A DNA stretch of 64,000 nt from contig NZ_JBLBVL010000003.1 in the NCBI RefSeq assembly GCF_047250365.1, forward strand, positions 248,001 to 312,000. The letters run 5' to 3'. The notes under the pieces are model-generated. The model saw only the letters and a program-made list of their open reading frames with translations, ran no database searches and was not told the DNA's origin. The position numbers and the translations under genes were made by a program. This stretch comes from Thaumasiovibrio sp047250365. GTDB taxonomy: Bacteria > Pseudomonadota > Gammaproteobacteria > Enterobacterales > Vibrionaceae. This document shows, in pieces, positions 18,431-27,319 of this stretch (position 1 is the first letter of the stretch; the number at the start of each line of letters is the position of its first letter).

Positions 18431-19807
18431 ATGAGTGCTGTTTTTCATCGCCATTGTCACACAATCTTACCCGAGGCGGTTAGTGGCAGGGGGATATATT
18501 TATACGATGAGAATGGAAAGGCTTACCTAGATGGGTGCGGTGGTGCGGCAGTGTCGAATCTAGGTCATCAGCACCCTGATGTCATTACTGCGGTGTGCGC
18601 ACAGTTAAACAAGATGGCGTATGCACATAGTGCATTTTTTACATCAAAACCAGCAGAAGAGCTGGCGCAGCTTTTAGTCGATAAAGCGGGTGTTGCGTTT
18701 AGCCACACCTATTTTGTTTCTGGCGGTTCAGAAGCAAACGAATCAGCATTGAAGCTGGCACGACAGTATTTTGTAGAACAAGGTAAAAGTGCGAAGAGCT
18801 ATATCATTGCTCGGCAGCAGAGTTACCATGGCAACACATTGGGTGCCTTAGGCAGCGGTGGCAACATATGGCGTCGAGCGCCCTTTGATCCTCTTCTCCG
18901 CTCCGCTGTATTAATTCCACCTTGTTATGCCTATCGTTATCAAGATGCTGATGAAAGTTGTGAACGCTATGCCCGACGCAGCGCCGATGAGTTAGAGAAA
19001 GCAATTTTACAACTAGGTGCAGATAATGTTATGGCGTTTATTGCCGAGCCGATTGTTGGCGCGACAGCCGGTGTTGTTCCTGCCGCGAAAGGATACTTTC
19101 AGCGGGTCAGACAGATTTGTGACCAACATGACATTCTTTTGATTATGGATGAGGTGATGTGTGGTGTGGGGCGCACTGGCTCTTTCTATGCCTTTGAACA
19201 GGAAGAGGTGGTGCCGGATATAGTGACATTGGCGAAAGGGCTAAGTGGTGGCTACCAATCGTTAGGCGCGGTGGTGGTACAAAAGAAATTATTTCAAGCG
19301 ATAGCGCAGGGAAGTGGCTTTTTCCAACATGGACATACATTTATGGCTCATTCTGCGGCGTGTGCTGCCGGGGTAGCAGTCTGTAATGTGATCGACAGAG
19401 ATAGCCTTCTTTCACAAGTTAAGCGGCAAGGGGAGCTATTACAATACTTATTGGCTCAAAAAATTGGTCGCCATCCCCATGTTGGGCAAATTCGTGGACG
19501 AGGTCTGTTTATCGGTATTGAGCTGGTGGCAGATAAAGAGAGTAAAGCACCGTTCGCAGAACGTTCTGATCTTGTTCAGCAGATTAAAAACGCAGCGCTT
19601 AGCCATGGACTAATGTGTTACCCCATGTCTGGCACTATTGATGGACGGCAAGGGCACCATATTCTCCTCGCTCCGCCCTTTATTATTACCACTACGCAGT
19701 GCGGTGAGCTAGTGGATAAACTGGCACTGGCTTTAGACGATGTTTTTGTATCCTCGCCCAAGATAGTGAGTGAGCCTAGGGAACTGACGCGAGGAGCGCT
19801 TAAATGA
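18431..19807 (+). CDS. Class III PLP-dependent aminotransferase
   Basis: A 458-residue enzyme of the omega/beta-aminotransferase class. Key segments are LDGCGGAAVSNLGH near the N terminus, FVSGGSEANESALKLAR, SYHGNTLGALG, AEPIVGATAGVVP, LIMDEVMCGVGRTG with the PLP-ring aspartate, and VTLAKGLSGGYQ with the PLP lysine. Its frame opens at 18305, but AGGAG at 18418-18422 sits eight bases before the ATG at 18431. The gene overlaps the downstream BKACE gene by four bases (ATGA), so they are translationally coupled. The class moves amino groups from omega- or beta-amino acids to a keto acid. Paired with a beta-keto acid cleavage enzyme, a beta-amino acid donor is a reasonable guess. Confidence 0.85.
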   Translation: MSAVFHRHCHTILPEAVSGRGIYLYDENGKAYLDGCGGAAVSNLGHQHPDVITAVCAQLNKMAYAHSAFFTSKPAEELAQLLVDKAGVAFSHTYFVSGGSEANESALKLARQYFVEQGKSAKSYIIARQQSYHGNTLGALGSGGNIWRRAPFDPLLRSAVLIPPCYAYRYQDADESCERYARRSADELEKAILQLGADNVMAFIAEPIVGATAGVVPAAKGYFQRVRQICDQHDILLIMDEVMCGVGRTGSFYAFEQEEVVPDIVTLAKGLSGGYQSLGAVVVQKKLFQAIAQGSGFFQHGHTFMAHSAACAAGVAVCNVIDRDSLLSQVKRQGELLQYLLAQKIGRHPHVGQIRGRGLFIGIELVADKESKAPFAERSDLVQQIKNAALSHGLMCYPMSGTIDGRQGHHILLAPPFIITTTQCGELVDKLALALDDVFVSSPKIVSEPRELTRGALK

Positions 19808-20631
19808 CAGCGATTATTGTGGCCCCAAATGGAGCAAGACGCGATAAAACAGATTGCCCTAATATACCCATCACACTGGATGAAATGCTAAGTACGGCGT
19901 TGGCGTGTCGAGATGCCGGTGCGAGTATATTGCATGTTCATGTTCGTGATGAGACGGGCGCCCACACATTGGATCACTCTTTAAACCAACAATGGTTAGC
20001 TAAGTTAGAAGCTAAGTTGGCCGACAGTATGGTGGTGCAAATGACCACAGAGTCGGTTGGACGTTACTCCTATCAAGACATTGCGACTTATATTGCCACT
20101 GTACCAGCCAAGGCAATCTCAGTGGCGCTAAATGAGTTATTCCCGCCAGAGGTTTTAGAAACGTCACAATTAGAGGGTGTGCGCAAATGCTTAACTGAAG
20201 CGCAGAGGCGGGGTGCGTTGATCCAATATATTCTATACCACCCAGATGAGCTTGAAACATATCAAACACTGGTCGCTAAGCAAGTGTTGCCATCACAGCA
20301 CCACCTACTGGTGGTGTTGGGGAAAATTTCACCGCAACAACAAGCGAGACCGCAAGAGTTAAATGCTTTTTTAAAACGCGGCATCGCAGAAACAGGTGTT
20401 CGATGGGCAGTCTGTGCGTTTGGTTTGCGAGAATTAGAGTGCCTCGAGTATGCACTGGGTTATGGCGCAGATCTTCGTGTCGGTTTTGAAAACAACATTT
20501 GCTTGCCAAACGGAATTCTCGCGACAAGTAATGCTGAGCAAGTAGAGGCAGTGACGCGAGTAGTGCTCAGACAGGGCTATCGCTGCCTTGATGCTGACGA
20601 GATACGAGCGGCGTTGAAAAATCAGCGCTAG
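19804..20631 (+). CDS. Beta-keto acid cleavage enzyme (BKACE, DUF849)
   Basis: A 275-residue TIM-barrel enzyme. The signature APNGARRDK, the zinc-binding HVHVRD pair, SVALNELFP and the conserved VGFENN glutamate are all present. Family members condense a beta-keto acid with acetyl-CoA and release acetoacetate plus a new acyl-CoA; the founding member Kce acts in lysine fermentation. The substrate differs widely between subfamilies and cannot be read from sequence by eye. It starts inside the stop of the aminotransferase gene, so the two proteins are made together. The CoA-transferase partners seen near some BKACEs are not present here. Confidence 0.85.
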   Translation: MTAIIVAPNGARRDKTDCPNIPITLDEMLSTALACRDAGASILHVHVRDETGAHTLDHSLNQQWLAKLEAKLADSMVVQMTTESVGRYSYQDIATYIATVPAKAISVALNELFPPEVLETSQLEGVRKCLTEAQRRGALIQYILYHPDELETYQTLVAKQVLPSQHHLLVVLGKISPQQQARPQELNAFLKRGIAETGVRWAVCAFGLRELECLEYALGYGADLRVGFENNICLPNGILATSNAEQVEAVTRVVLRQGYRCLDADEIRAALKNQR

Positions 20632-20855
20632 ATCTCGGAAACAAAAGGAAATATGGAAAAACTTGCCTTTGTGATCTAAATGTTAAACGTGTTAATGTTT
20701 AGGTGGCTGAGCTTGATAGCGAACTGCTTTTTAATGGGGTTTTGACTGATTATTGTGAATAAATGCAATAGAGTTCGATGCAAAGTCACGCTAGTTATCG
20801 TTATCAATTACGGTGAATGCCGTCTTGTTCTATCACCAGCAAATAAGGGATTTCA

Positions 20856-21821
20856 ATGAAGTTAGTAAAAACAGCATGTATAGCACTGGGATTTGCGGGC
20901 GCATTGGTAGGCGCGAACGCCTCTGCACAAGATTTTGTCACTATTGGAACTGGTGGAGTCACCGGTGTGTACTACCCAACAGGTGGTGCAATTTGTCGGT
21001 TGGTTAATAAGTCTCGTAAGGAGCATGGAATACGCTGTTCTGTAGAGAGTACAGGTGGGTCTGTTTATAATATAAATACGATTCGAGCAAATGAACTTGA
21101 TTTAGGCATTGCTCAATCTGACTGGCAATACCATGCTTACAATGGCACGAGTAAATTTGAAGAAGTTGGTCCGTTTAAAGAGTTACGTGCGGTATTTTCG
21201 ATTCATCCAGAACCCTTTACCGTGGTCGCTCGTGCAGATAGCGGTATAAAAACGTTTGCAGATTTAAAAGGCAAGCGTGTAAACATTGGCAATCCTGGTT
21301 CGGGTCAACGCGGGACAATGGAAGTACTGATGTCGAAACTGGGTTGGACAATGGATGACTTTAAACTTGCCTCTGAGTTGAAAGCGTCGGAGCAATCTAA
21401 AGCACTGTGTGATAATAAAATAGATGCCATGATCTACACCGTTGGCCATCCAAGTGGTGCAATTAAAGAAGCGACAACATCGTGTGATAGTGTGATTGTT
21501 GAGGTCAGTGGTGAAGCAGTAGAGAGCTTAATTGCAGACAATAGTTTTTATCGTCTTGCGACGATTCCTGGTGGTATGTATAAAGGAAACGATGAGGACG
21601 TAACGACGTTTGGTGTAGGAGCAACGTTTGTTAGTTCAACCAATGTTGATGAAGCGACAATCTATCAAATAGTTAAAGCTGTATTTGCTAATCTAGATGA
21701 TTTTAAACGTCTACATCCAGCGTTTAATCACTTGCAAGCTAAAGAGATGATTAAAGATGGCCTATCTGCACCATTGCATGATGGTGCAGCAAAGTATTAT
21801 AAAGAAGCAGGTCTAATGTAA
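20856..21821 (+). CDS. TAXI-family TRAP transporter solute-binding protein
   Basis: A 321-residue periplasmic protein with a Sec signal peptide (MKLVKTACIALGFAGAL, cleavage near ASA-QD). The TAXI fold is shown by TIGTGGVTGVYYPTGGAICRLVN, VESTGGSVYNINTIR, GIAQSDWQYHAY and VNIGNPGSGQRGTME. TAXI proteins normally feed a fused TRAP DctQM permease, and known ligands include glutamate-like acids. No TRAP permease gene lies on either side. A ribosome site (AAGGG) precedes the ATG. It follows the BKACE gene by 224 bases and ends in a strong terminator, so it is its own unit. Confidence 0.9.
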   Translation: MKLVKTACIALGFAGALVGANASAQDFVTIGTGGVTGVYYPTGGAICRLVNKSRKEHGIRCSVESTGGSVYNINTIRANELDLGIAQSDWQYHAYNGTSKFEEVGPFKELRAVFSIHPEPFTVVARADSGIKTFADLKGKRVNIGNPGSGQRGTMEVLMSKLGWTMDDFKLASELKASEQSKALCDNKIDAMIYTVGHPSGAIKEATTSCDSVIVEVSGEAVESLIADNSFYRLATIPGGMYKGNDEDVTTFGVGATFVSSTNVDEATIYQIVKAVFANLDDFKRLHPAFNHLQAKEMIKDGLSAPLHDGAAKYYKEAGLM

Positions 21822-21845
21822 GTTAAATAGACGCATTCAATTTAT

Positions 21846-21870
21846 AGCCGGCAGTGATGCCGGCTTTTTT
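21846..21870 (+). terminator. Rho-independent terminator after the TAXI gene
   Basis: Perfect 8-bp stem AGCCGGCA (21846-21853) and TGCCGGCT (21858-21865) with a GTGA loop and a run of six T ending at 21870. Confidence 0.9.
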
Positions 21871-22007
21871 ATCCGTTCAAGCCGCCATAATGCGCTCTAT
21901 TCATCATATGTGCCATTTATCGCATTCTTATGCGTGCCTTGAGCATAAAATGTAACCTTGTGTTAGGTTAAACGATAAGGAGATGGGGCGAGTAAAGAGG
22001 AGATGTA

Positions 22008-22682
22008 GTGATAAAATTTAGAAATATCACTAAGTCTTTCGCCAGAGATGCCGATAGTGCAAGAGTGTTATCACGGGTATCCGGTGATATTGCTCGAGGG
22101 GACAAAGTGGCTCTATCGGGAATTAGTGGTTCAGGGAAAACAACGCTTCTAAATATTTTAGCGCTAATGGATCACACTTATCATGGCGAACTTTACTTTG
22201 ATGGGCAGCTAATGTCCAAAGATCCAAATGAAGCGATGCATTTACGTCGATACCGTATGGGGTTTGTATCTGAGTGTAACCAACTTTTTCCGTTGCTGAG
22301 TGTGTTGGATAATATTGGTTACTCCTTGTCAGTGACGGGATACAGCAAACGGCAGCAAAGGCTTTTTGCGAATGAGATGCTAGAAAGGCTTAACTTATCA
22401 AATATTGGTAATGAAAAAGCGTTGAATTTGTCAGCCGAGTTAAAGTTTAGCGTTGCGATAGCACGGGCTGTGGTACATCGACCTGCCATATTATTTTGTG
22501 ATGAGATAACGACAGGTTTAGGCGATGAAGAAGCTTATCGTTTAATTGAATTGATTGCAGATTTATTGGATGAATATCGAATTACATTGATTTCAGCAAC
22601 GAGCGATCCTCGATTGTTGAATTATTGTACACACTGTTATTATTTAGAGAAGGGCGAAATTAAAGGAGAGAAATGCTTTTAA
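22008..22682 (+). CDS. ABC-type ATPase, LolD/MacB-like, with degenerate signature motifs
   Basis: A 224-residue ABC ATPase domain on its own. Walker A (GISGSGKTT, 38-46) and Walker B with the catalytic glutamate (ILFCDEI, D165-E166) are intact. The Q loop reads FVSECNQLFP, with glutamate (E89) for glutamine. The ABC signature LSGGQ is replaced by LSAEL (141-145), and the switch histidine region reads SATSD (S199). These changes suggest it binds ATP but hydrolyses it poorly or in a different way. No permease gene adjoins it. GTG at 22008 is the start, with AGAGGAG at 21996-22002. The next genes downstream are a sensor kinase and regulator. Confidence 0.75.
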   Translation: MIKFRNITKSFARDADSARVLSRVSGDIARGDKVALSGISGSGKTTLLNILALMDHTYHGELYFDGQLMSKDPNEAMHLRRYRMGFVSECNQLFPLLSVLDNIGYSLSVTGYSKRQQRLFANEMLERLNLSNIGNEKALNLSAELKFSVAIARAVVHRPAILFCDEITTGLGDEEAYRLIELIADLLDEYRITLISATSDPRLLNYCTHCYYLEKGEIKGEKCF

Positions 22683-22874
22683 ATGAGGAGAGTCACAGAT
22701 AAGTCAGTTATGCTAGGCTAATATATAGTTATATATATGCAATGGTTTATCCGTTTTTGAAATCTCCTCTACCAGAAAAATATGTTGACCAGTATAAGAG
22801 CGTGATATTAATATTGTAAAGTATACTAAGCTATGGGAAGTTTATACTAGTACGTTGTTTATTTTTCTGGTTTA

Positions 22875-24002
22875 GTGGCTGAAGTTAACTACAAGTATAA
22901 CGACTATTATAAAGGGTTGGCTTCAGCTACATTTTATTTTAAGGGTTTGATTTTGTATAAGGAAGTGCTGAACTATCAATGGAAGAGAAGCTTAATTATA
23001 ACGGCTTTATTCTGTCTGGCTACGGCGATGGTTACAATGCTTGTTTGGCCAGAAAATATTGCTATTCATCTAGCGATCAGTTTTGGCTACGGCTATAGCG
23101 CCGTTGTTTCAGCTAAAATTTTTATCACATTAAGGCCTGATGCTAAGTATATCATTGTAAATATATCTTCAGTATTTATATCATTACTATTTGGCACACT
23201 AAATGCGTATTGGTGGCTACAGTGGGCGACATTAGCTGACGTGTCTGATCTTATTCGGCCAGTTGTATTACTCGGTGTCGTGTTTACTGCTATTTGCTAT
23301 TATTACTTCTATTCATGTGAAAAGCAGTTAATATTCGAAAGGGCGCTGGAGAAAGCTAAAAGAATGCAGTCTGAGAATGAGCGGCTACTTTTGTTGAGTC
23401 AATTGCAGCAGCTACAGAGCCAAATAGAACCTCACTTTCTATTTAATACACTTGCAAATATTAGTGCGCTACTTGAAACAGATAGAGACAAAGCTAGGGT
23501 GCTGCTGGAAAAATTAACGGCACTATTACGTGTGACATTAAGAAGAAGTCGCGACCTGTTTGTGACGCTGGATGAGGAGATCGAGATGATCTCTTCATAC
23601 TTAGACATTCAAAAGGTTAGGCTTGGAGGCAGGCTCTCATATAAAGTTAACCTTGACCCCAAGCTAAAAACGATACAAATTCCACCTATGTTAATTCAAC
23701 CACTTGTCGAGAATGCAATTTTCCATGGTATTGAGCCAAAGGCAAAAGGAGGGCATATCGACATATCTCTAATGGTTTCTGACGGTGAGCTGTATGTTGA
23801 CGTAGCAGATACGGGTGTTGGACTGAATAGCGATAACGCTATGCTGAACACCGGACATGGCGTTGGTCTAGATAATATTCGCCACCGTCTATTTCGCTTG
23901 TTTGGTGAAGGAAAAAGACTAGCAGTCAAAGAGAACAATAATGGCGGTGTTACCGCTCAAGTTGTATTGCCAGTAAAAGTACCTAAGTTGCTCGTCAGCT
24001 AA
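22875..24002 (+). CDS. LytS/YehU-type sensor histidine kinase
   Basis: A 375-residue membrane kinase. Residues 1-150 hold about four transmembrane segments (near 38-57, 64-80, 92-110 and 128-146) with very short loops. A coiled-coil stretch at 150-180 leads to the His_kinase domain, QSQIEPHFLFNTLANI, with H187 as the phosphoacceptor. The HATPase domain follows: PLVENAIFHG, DTGVGL and GHGVGLDNIRHRL. GTG at 22875 has a poor ribosome site, and an earlier start cannot be excluded. The response regulator gene follows after 10 bases. With almost no periplasmic domain, such kinases usually sense via their membrane segments or a partner protein. Confidence 0.88.
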   Translation: MAEVNYKYNDYYKGLASATFYFKGLILYKEVLNYQWKRSLIITALFCLATAMVTMLVWPENIAIHLAISFGYGYSAVVSAKIFITLRPDAKYIIVNISSVFISLLFGTLNAYWWLQWATLADVSDLIRPVVLLGVVFTAICYYYFYSCEKQLIFERALEKAKRMQSENERLLLLSQLQQLQSQIEPHFLFNTLANISALLETDRDKARVLLEKLTALLRVTLRRSRDLFVTLDEEIEMISSYLDIQKVRLGGRLSYKVNLDPKLKTIQIPPMLIQPLVENAIFHGIEPKAKGGHIDISLMVSDGELYVDVADTGVGLNSDNAMLNTGHGVGLDNIRHRLFRLFGEGKRLAVKENNNGGVTAQVVLPVKVPKLLVS

Positions 24003-24012
24003 AGGAGTGAAA

Positions 24013-24786
24013 ATGGAAGTAACTGCAATTGTTGCTGATGATGAACCGTTATTACGTCGCTACCTTTGCTCTGCGTTAGCAGAAGTGTGGCCTGAGTTAT
24101 CCATCGTTGGGATGGCAGAAGATGGGCAGCAAGCTTTTCAGCTAATTGAGCGTTTGCAACCTAATATCGTTTTCCTTGATATTCGTATGCCAGAATTGGA
24201 TGGAATGTCATTAGCTCAGAAACTATACGAAAAAAATAGCAATACGATTATTGTTTTTACGACCGCGTATGATGAATATGCCGTGGAGGCATTTGAAGCA
24301 AATGCAATTGACTACTTGCTAAAGCCGTTATCAAAGTCGCGTTTGATGGTTGCTTGTGAAAAAATAAAACAGCATATAAATCATAACTCTCATTATGACT
24401 ACGAGAAGTTATTATCTCAGTTTAAACAATTGACGTTATCGCAACAGCAATCAACGCTAAAGTGGATTAAAGCACAGTACCGAGATGAGATTCATTTAGT
24501 TGCTGTTAAGGATGTACTGTACTTAAAGGCAGAAGACAAATATGTTTCTGTCTATCAGAAGAATGACTCAGGTCTAATAGAATGTTACCTTATACGCACG
24601 CCGTTAAAGGAGTTATTAGAGCAGTTGCCGAAAGATGATTTTCTACAGATTCATCGCTCTACCGTTGTTAATGCGAGCAAGATAGATAGGGTTAAAAAAG
24701 ATTTTAGCGGCAAAATGTATGTCTATATTGGCGATATTAGGTTGTTGGTTAGTCGTAGTTCACAAGTGCTCTTTAAAGGGATGTAA
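24013..24786 (+). CDS. LytTR-family response regulator
   Basis: A 257-residue regulator. The N-terminal receiver has D9-D10, phosphoacceptor D56 (FLDIRMPELDG), FTTAYDEYA and K104 (YLLKPL). The C-terminal LytTR DNA-binding domain covers about 155-255 (VKDVLYLKAEDKYVSV, LQIHRSTVVNASKI). The ATG at 24013 is five bases after AAGGAG; the GTG at 24007 is too close to it. It is the partner of the kinase just upstream. LytTR proteins bind paired direct repeats and usually control few promoters, often those nearby, such as the TAXI or ATPase genes. Confidence 0.92.
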   Translation: MEVTAIVADDEPLLRRYLCSALAEVWPELSIVGMAEDGQQAFQLIERLQPNIVFLDIRMPELDGMSLAQKLYEKNSNTIIVFTTAYDEYAVEAFEANAIDYLLKPLSKSRLMVACEKIKQHINHNSHYDYEKLLSQFKQLTLSQQQSTLKWIKAQYRDEIHLVAVKDVLYLKAEDKYVSVYQKNDSGLIECYLIRTPLKELLEQLPKDDFLQIHRSTVVNASKIDRVKKDFSGKMYVYIGDIRLLVSRSSQVLFKGM

Positions 24787-24798
24787 ACTAACATGCTC

Positions 24799-25698
24799 TC
24801 AGATTTTCTTTTCTAGGCGCTGAAAGAGCAAAGATAAACTAAAGCATAGGACAAAGTAGCATAGCCCAACGATTAGCCATATTTCAAAAATGAGTCCAGA
24901 TGAGTTGGCAATTTCTGAACCTACAAATGTTAACTCCTGTATCGAGATTAGAGAGATAATTGATGAGTCTTTAATGATCGAGATTGATTGCCCTGCGAGG
25001 GCTGGGGCAATATTTTGCAGTAGCTGAGGAAAGATGATCTCTTTAAACGTTACCCAACGACTCAGCCCTAAGGTTTTGGCTGCCTCCCATTGCCCCTTAG
25101 GGATAGTACCTAGCCCCGCACGAACCACTTCAGCAATATAAGCAGCAGATAGCATCGAGATGCATAGAGCGCCAGTCAGTAAATTTTCCCACAAGCGAGC
25201 ATCACCAAACAGGGCCGTTAAAATAAGAGATGAACTATTGGTGTGCTGTCTTAACCACTCATTCAGCCCTAAGAGTGGTATTAATTGATTTGAAATAAAG
25301 AAGTAGAAGAGAAAGATAAAGACAAGTGGTGGGGTGTTTCTCACCAGCATGACATAGCATGTTGCTAGCATGTTTGTGCCTTTTAGGCGACTAAATCTAG
25401 CAGTGCCAATTAAGAAGCCAATCAGGGTGCCGAGTACTAATCCCCATGCACTAAGACGTATGGTAGATAATAAACCCTGTACGAAGTAGGGCATATTGCC
25501 ATCTGCACGGGGGGTAAAAATTAGCTGGATCGCTTCCTTCCAGTGCCATTGATAGTTAATGCCTATACTAGAACGATGGTAAAGCCAACCAATGAATAAA
25601 GCAGTACCAAGAATAATTACAATATCAAGGGAATTAGGTCGCCAACGTTGATTTGCTGGCGACAGACCCCTATGAACAGAAAGGGAACGACTATCCAA
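24799..25698 (-). CDS. Polar amino acid ABC transporter permease (second permease)
   Basis: A 299-residue inner-membrane permease of the HisM/GlnP class. GLLSTIRLSAWGLVLGTLIG and the EAA loop (EAAKTLGLSRWVTFKEIIFPQ) mark the family. The start is TTG at 25698, one base after the stop of the binding-protein gene. AAGGA inside that gene's last codons sits eight bases upstream and supports it. It ends the four-gene minus-strand operon. Beginning near residue 20, a membrane segment precedes the core and a long first periplasmic loop follows, as in GltJ/AapQ-type permeases that pair with a second permease. Confidence 0.9.
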   Translation of the reverse strand: MDSRSLSVHRGLSPANQRWRPNSLDIVIILGTALFIGWLYHRSSIGINYQWHWKEAIQLIFTPRADGNMPYFVQGLLSTIRLSAWGLVLGTLIGFLIGTARFSRLKGTNMLATCYVMLVRNTPPLVFIFLFYFFISNQLIPLLGLNEWLRQHTNSSSLILTALFGDARLWENLLTGALCISMLSAAYIAEVVRAGLGTIPKGQWEAAKTLGLSRWVTFKEIIFPQLLQNIAPALAGQSISIIKDSSIISLISIQELTFVGSEIANSSGLIFEIWLIVGLCYFVLCFSLSLLFQRLEKKI

Positions 25699-25699
25699 C

Positions 25700-26509
25700 C
25701 TATTGTCCTTGTGCTATCTGTTTTTGCCAATCTAAGGTACTAAACCAGTACTCGTACCTTGCCTCTAACCAGCCATCGGCTTTACGCGCAGCGATCCATT
25801 GGTCAAAAAATGCTTTCTTGTCTTGATCATTGAGCCTGACAGCAAATGCTTCATTACCTTTGGCTAATCGCTCTGCGAACGGAATGAAAAGAACGGTACT
25901 GTTTTTTATCGCTTCATGCTCCGGTTTCGGGCTGGATGCAATCGTCGCATGAGCATTGCCATTTAGTACTTCTTGGAAAGCTTGTGCATCGTCATCGAAT
26001 TGGAGAATTTTTGCTTTTGGAAAGGCCTCTTTAGCAACTTGAACGGTATAAGCACCGCGTCGAGCGGCAATACGAACTCGACGAGAGTTGAAGTCATCAT
26101 GGGTTGTAAAACCAGCCGCCAGTTCTTTATGTCCGGCCAGTTGAACACCTGAATGAGAATAGGGCTGTGTAAAAAGTACGCTCTTCTCTCTTTCTTCTGT
26201 GATAGATAAGCCGCCGATAATAACATCAAACTTGTTTGCCAATAAGGCAGGAATAATGCCATCCCATGCAGTAGGCACAAATTCGACCTCCCAGCCAGAG
26301 TCTTTCGCGAGGCGTTTTGCAACATCAATCTCAAAACCAATCAGCTCTCCTTGTTTATCTCGCATCGCCCAAGGCACGAACGTTGACATCCCTACACGCA
26401 GTGTACCGCGTTCATTAATAAGATCTAAATTCGGTGTTGGGTTTTCAGATGCAAAAGATGGCAAGGCCCAAACCAGCAATAGCGTTATGATTAATATACA
26501 ATTTCTCAT
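25700..26509 (-). CDS. Polar amino acid ABC transporter periplasmic binding protein
   Basis: A 269-residue SBP_bac_3 protein with a signal peptide (MRNCILIITLLLVWALPSFA). The mature part starts with RGTLRVGMSTFVPWAM and carries GFEIDVAKRLA and FDVIIGGLSITEEREK, the typical ligand-binding segments. The ribosome site AGGAG lies in front of the ATG. It is the third gene of the operon, between the two permease genes. Ligand specificity (glutamate, glutamine, aspartate or another polar amino acid) cannot be decided by eye. Confidence 0.9.
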   Translation of the reverse strand: MRNCILIITLLLVWALPSFASENPTPNLDLINERGTLRVGMSTFVPWAMRDKQGELIGFEIDVAKRLAKDSGWEVEFVPTAWDGIIPALLANKFDVIIGGLSITEEREKSVLFTQPYSHSGVQLAGHKELAAGFTTHDDFNSRRVRIAARRGAYTVQVAKEAFPKAKILQFDDDAQAFQEVLNGNAHATIASSPKPEHEAIKNSTVLFIPFAERLAKGNEAFAVRLNDQDKKAFFDQWIAARKADGWLEARYEYWFSTLDWQKQIAQGQ

Positions 26510-26533
26510 TATTGTTCTCCTATGATTGGGGTG

Positions 26534-27319
26534 TCAGTTTATGCCGAATCGATGCTCAAGCCTGGCAGCCACCATTGAAAGCGACAAGGTTAATATTAGA
26601 TATAGAACCGCGACTACAAACCAAATCTCGAAGGGCATGGCGGTCTCAGACACTAAATTTCGCGCTTCGGTCGTTAAATCGAATATCGCCATTACGCTGA
26701 CAATCGAAGAGTTCTTGATCAAAGAGACCGCTTCATTGGTTAGCGGTGGCAATACGCGTTGAATCATTTGTGGCAGAAGGATGTAACGATAAGTATCTAT
26801 ATTTGATAGTCCAAGAGAAAGTGCCGCCTCTCTTTGGCCGTTATCAATACTGTTTAACCCTGCTCGGATCACTTCTGCAGTGTAAGCGCCTTGGAAAAGA
26901 GAAAGTGCAAGAATCGCGGTGGTAAATCTTTCAAAGCCTAAGGTCGGCCCGAGAATAAAATAGAGAATATACACTTGAACGAGTAAAGGGGTATTTCGGA
27001 TGAGCTCTATATAGCACCATGCCAGCCCTTTACCGATTATCGAATGTGATGTGCGCAAAAGGGCGGTAGTCAGCCCTATTGCCAGGGTGCCTACAAAGCT
27101 TGCGATGGATAGCTTTATTGTGACCCAAAGGCCAAGGGATAGCTCTGTTGCCCACCACCGACCATCTTCAAAGACAGCAATGAAAGGCGGAATCCGCGAC
27201 CACTGCCATGTATAATTCATGGCCTCTGCGCCGCTGTCTAGAACCCAGCCTATCCCGATCAGAATAATACTAATCTGAAACAGTGCGGAGATGAGGGGAA
27301 GAAAAAGACGTTTTATCAT
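26534..27319 (-). CDS. Polar amino acid ABC transporter permease (first permease)
   Basis: A 261-residue permease of the HisM family, with LSLGLWVTIKLSIASFVGTLAIG, ELIRNTPLLVQVYILYF and the EAA loop AALSLGLSNIDTYRYILLPQ. Its start overlaps the last four bases of the ATPase gene (TGA/ATG), a sign of translational coupling. It probably forms a heterodimer with the second permease of the operon. Confidence 0.9.
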   Translation of the reverse strand: MIKRLFLPLISALFQISIILIGIGWVLDSGAEAMNYTWQWSRIPPFIAVFEDGRWWATELSLGLWVTIKLSIASFVGTLAIGLTTALLRTSHSIIGKGLAWCYIELIRNTPLLVQVYILYFILGPTLGFERFTTAILALSLFQGAYTAEVIRAGLNSIDNGQREAALSLGLSNIDTYRYILLPQMIQRVLPPLTNEAVSLIKNSSIVSVMAIFDLTTEARNLVSETAMPFEIWFVVAVLYLILTLSLSMVAARLEHRFGIN

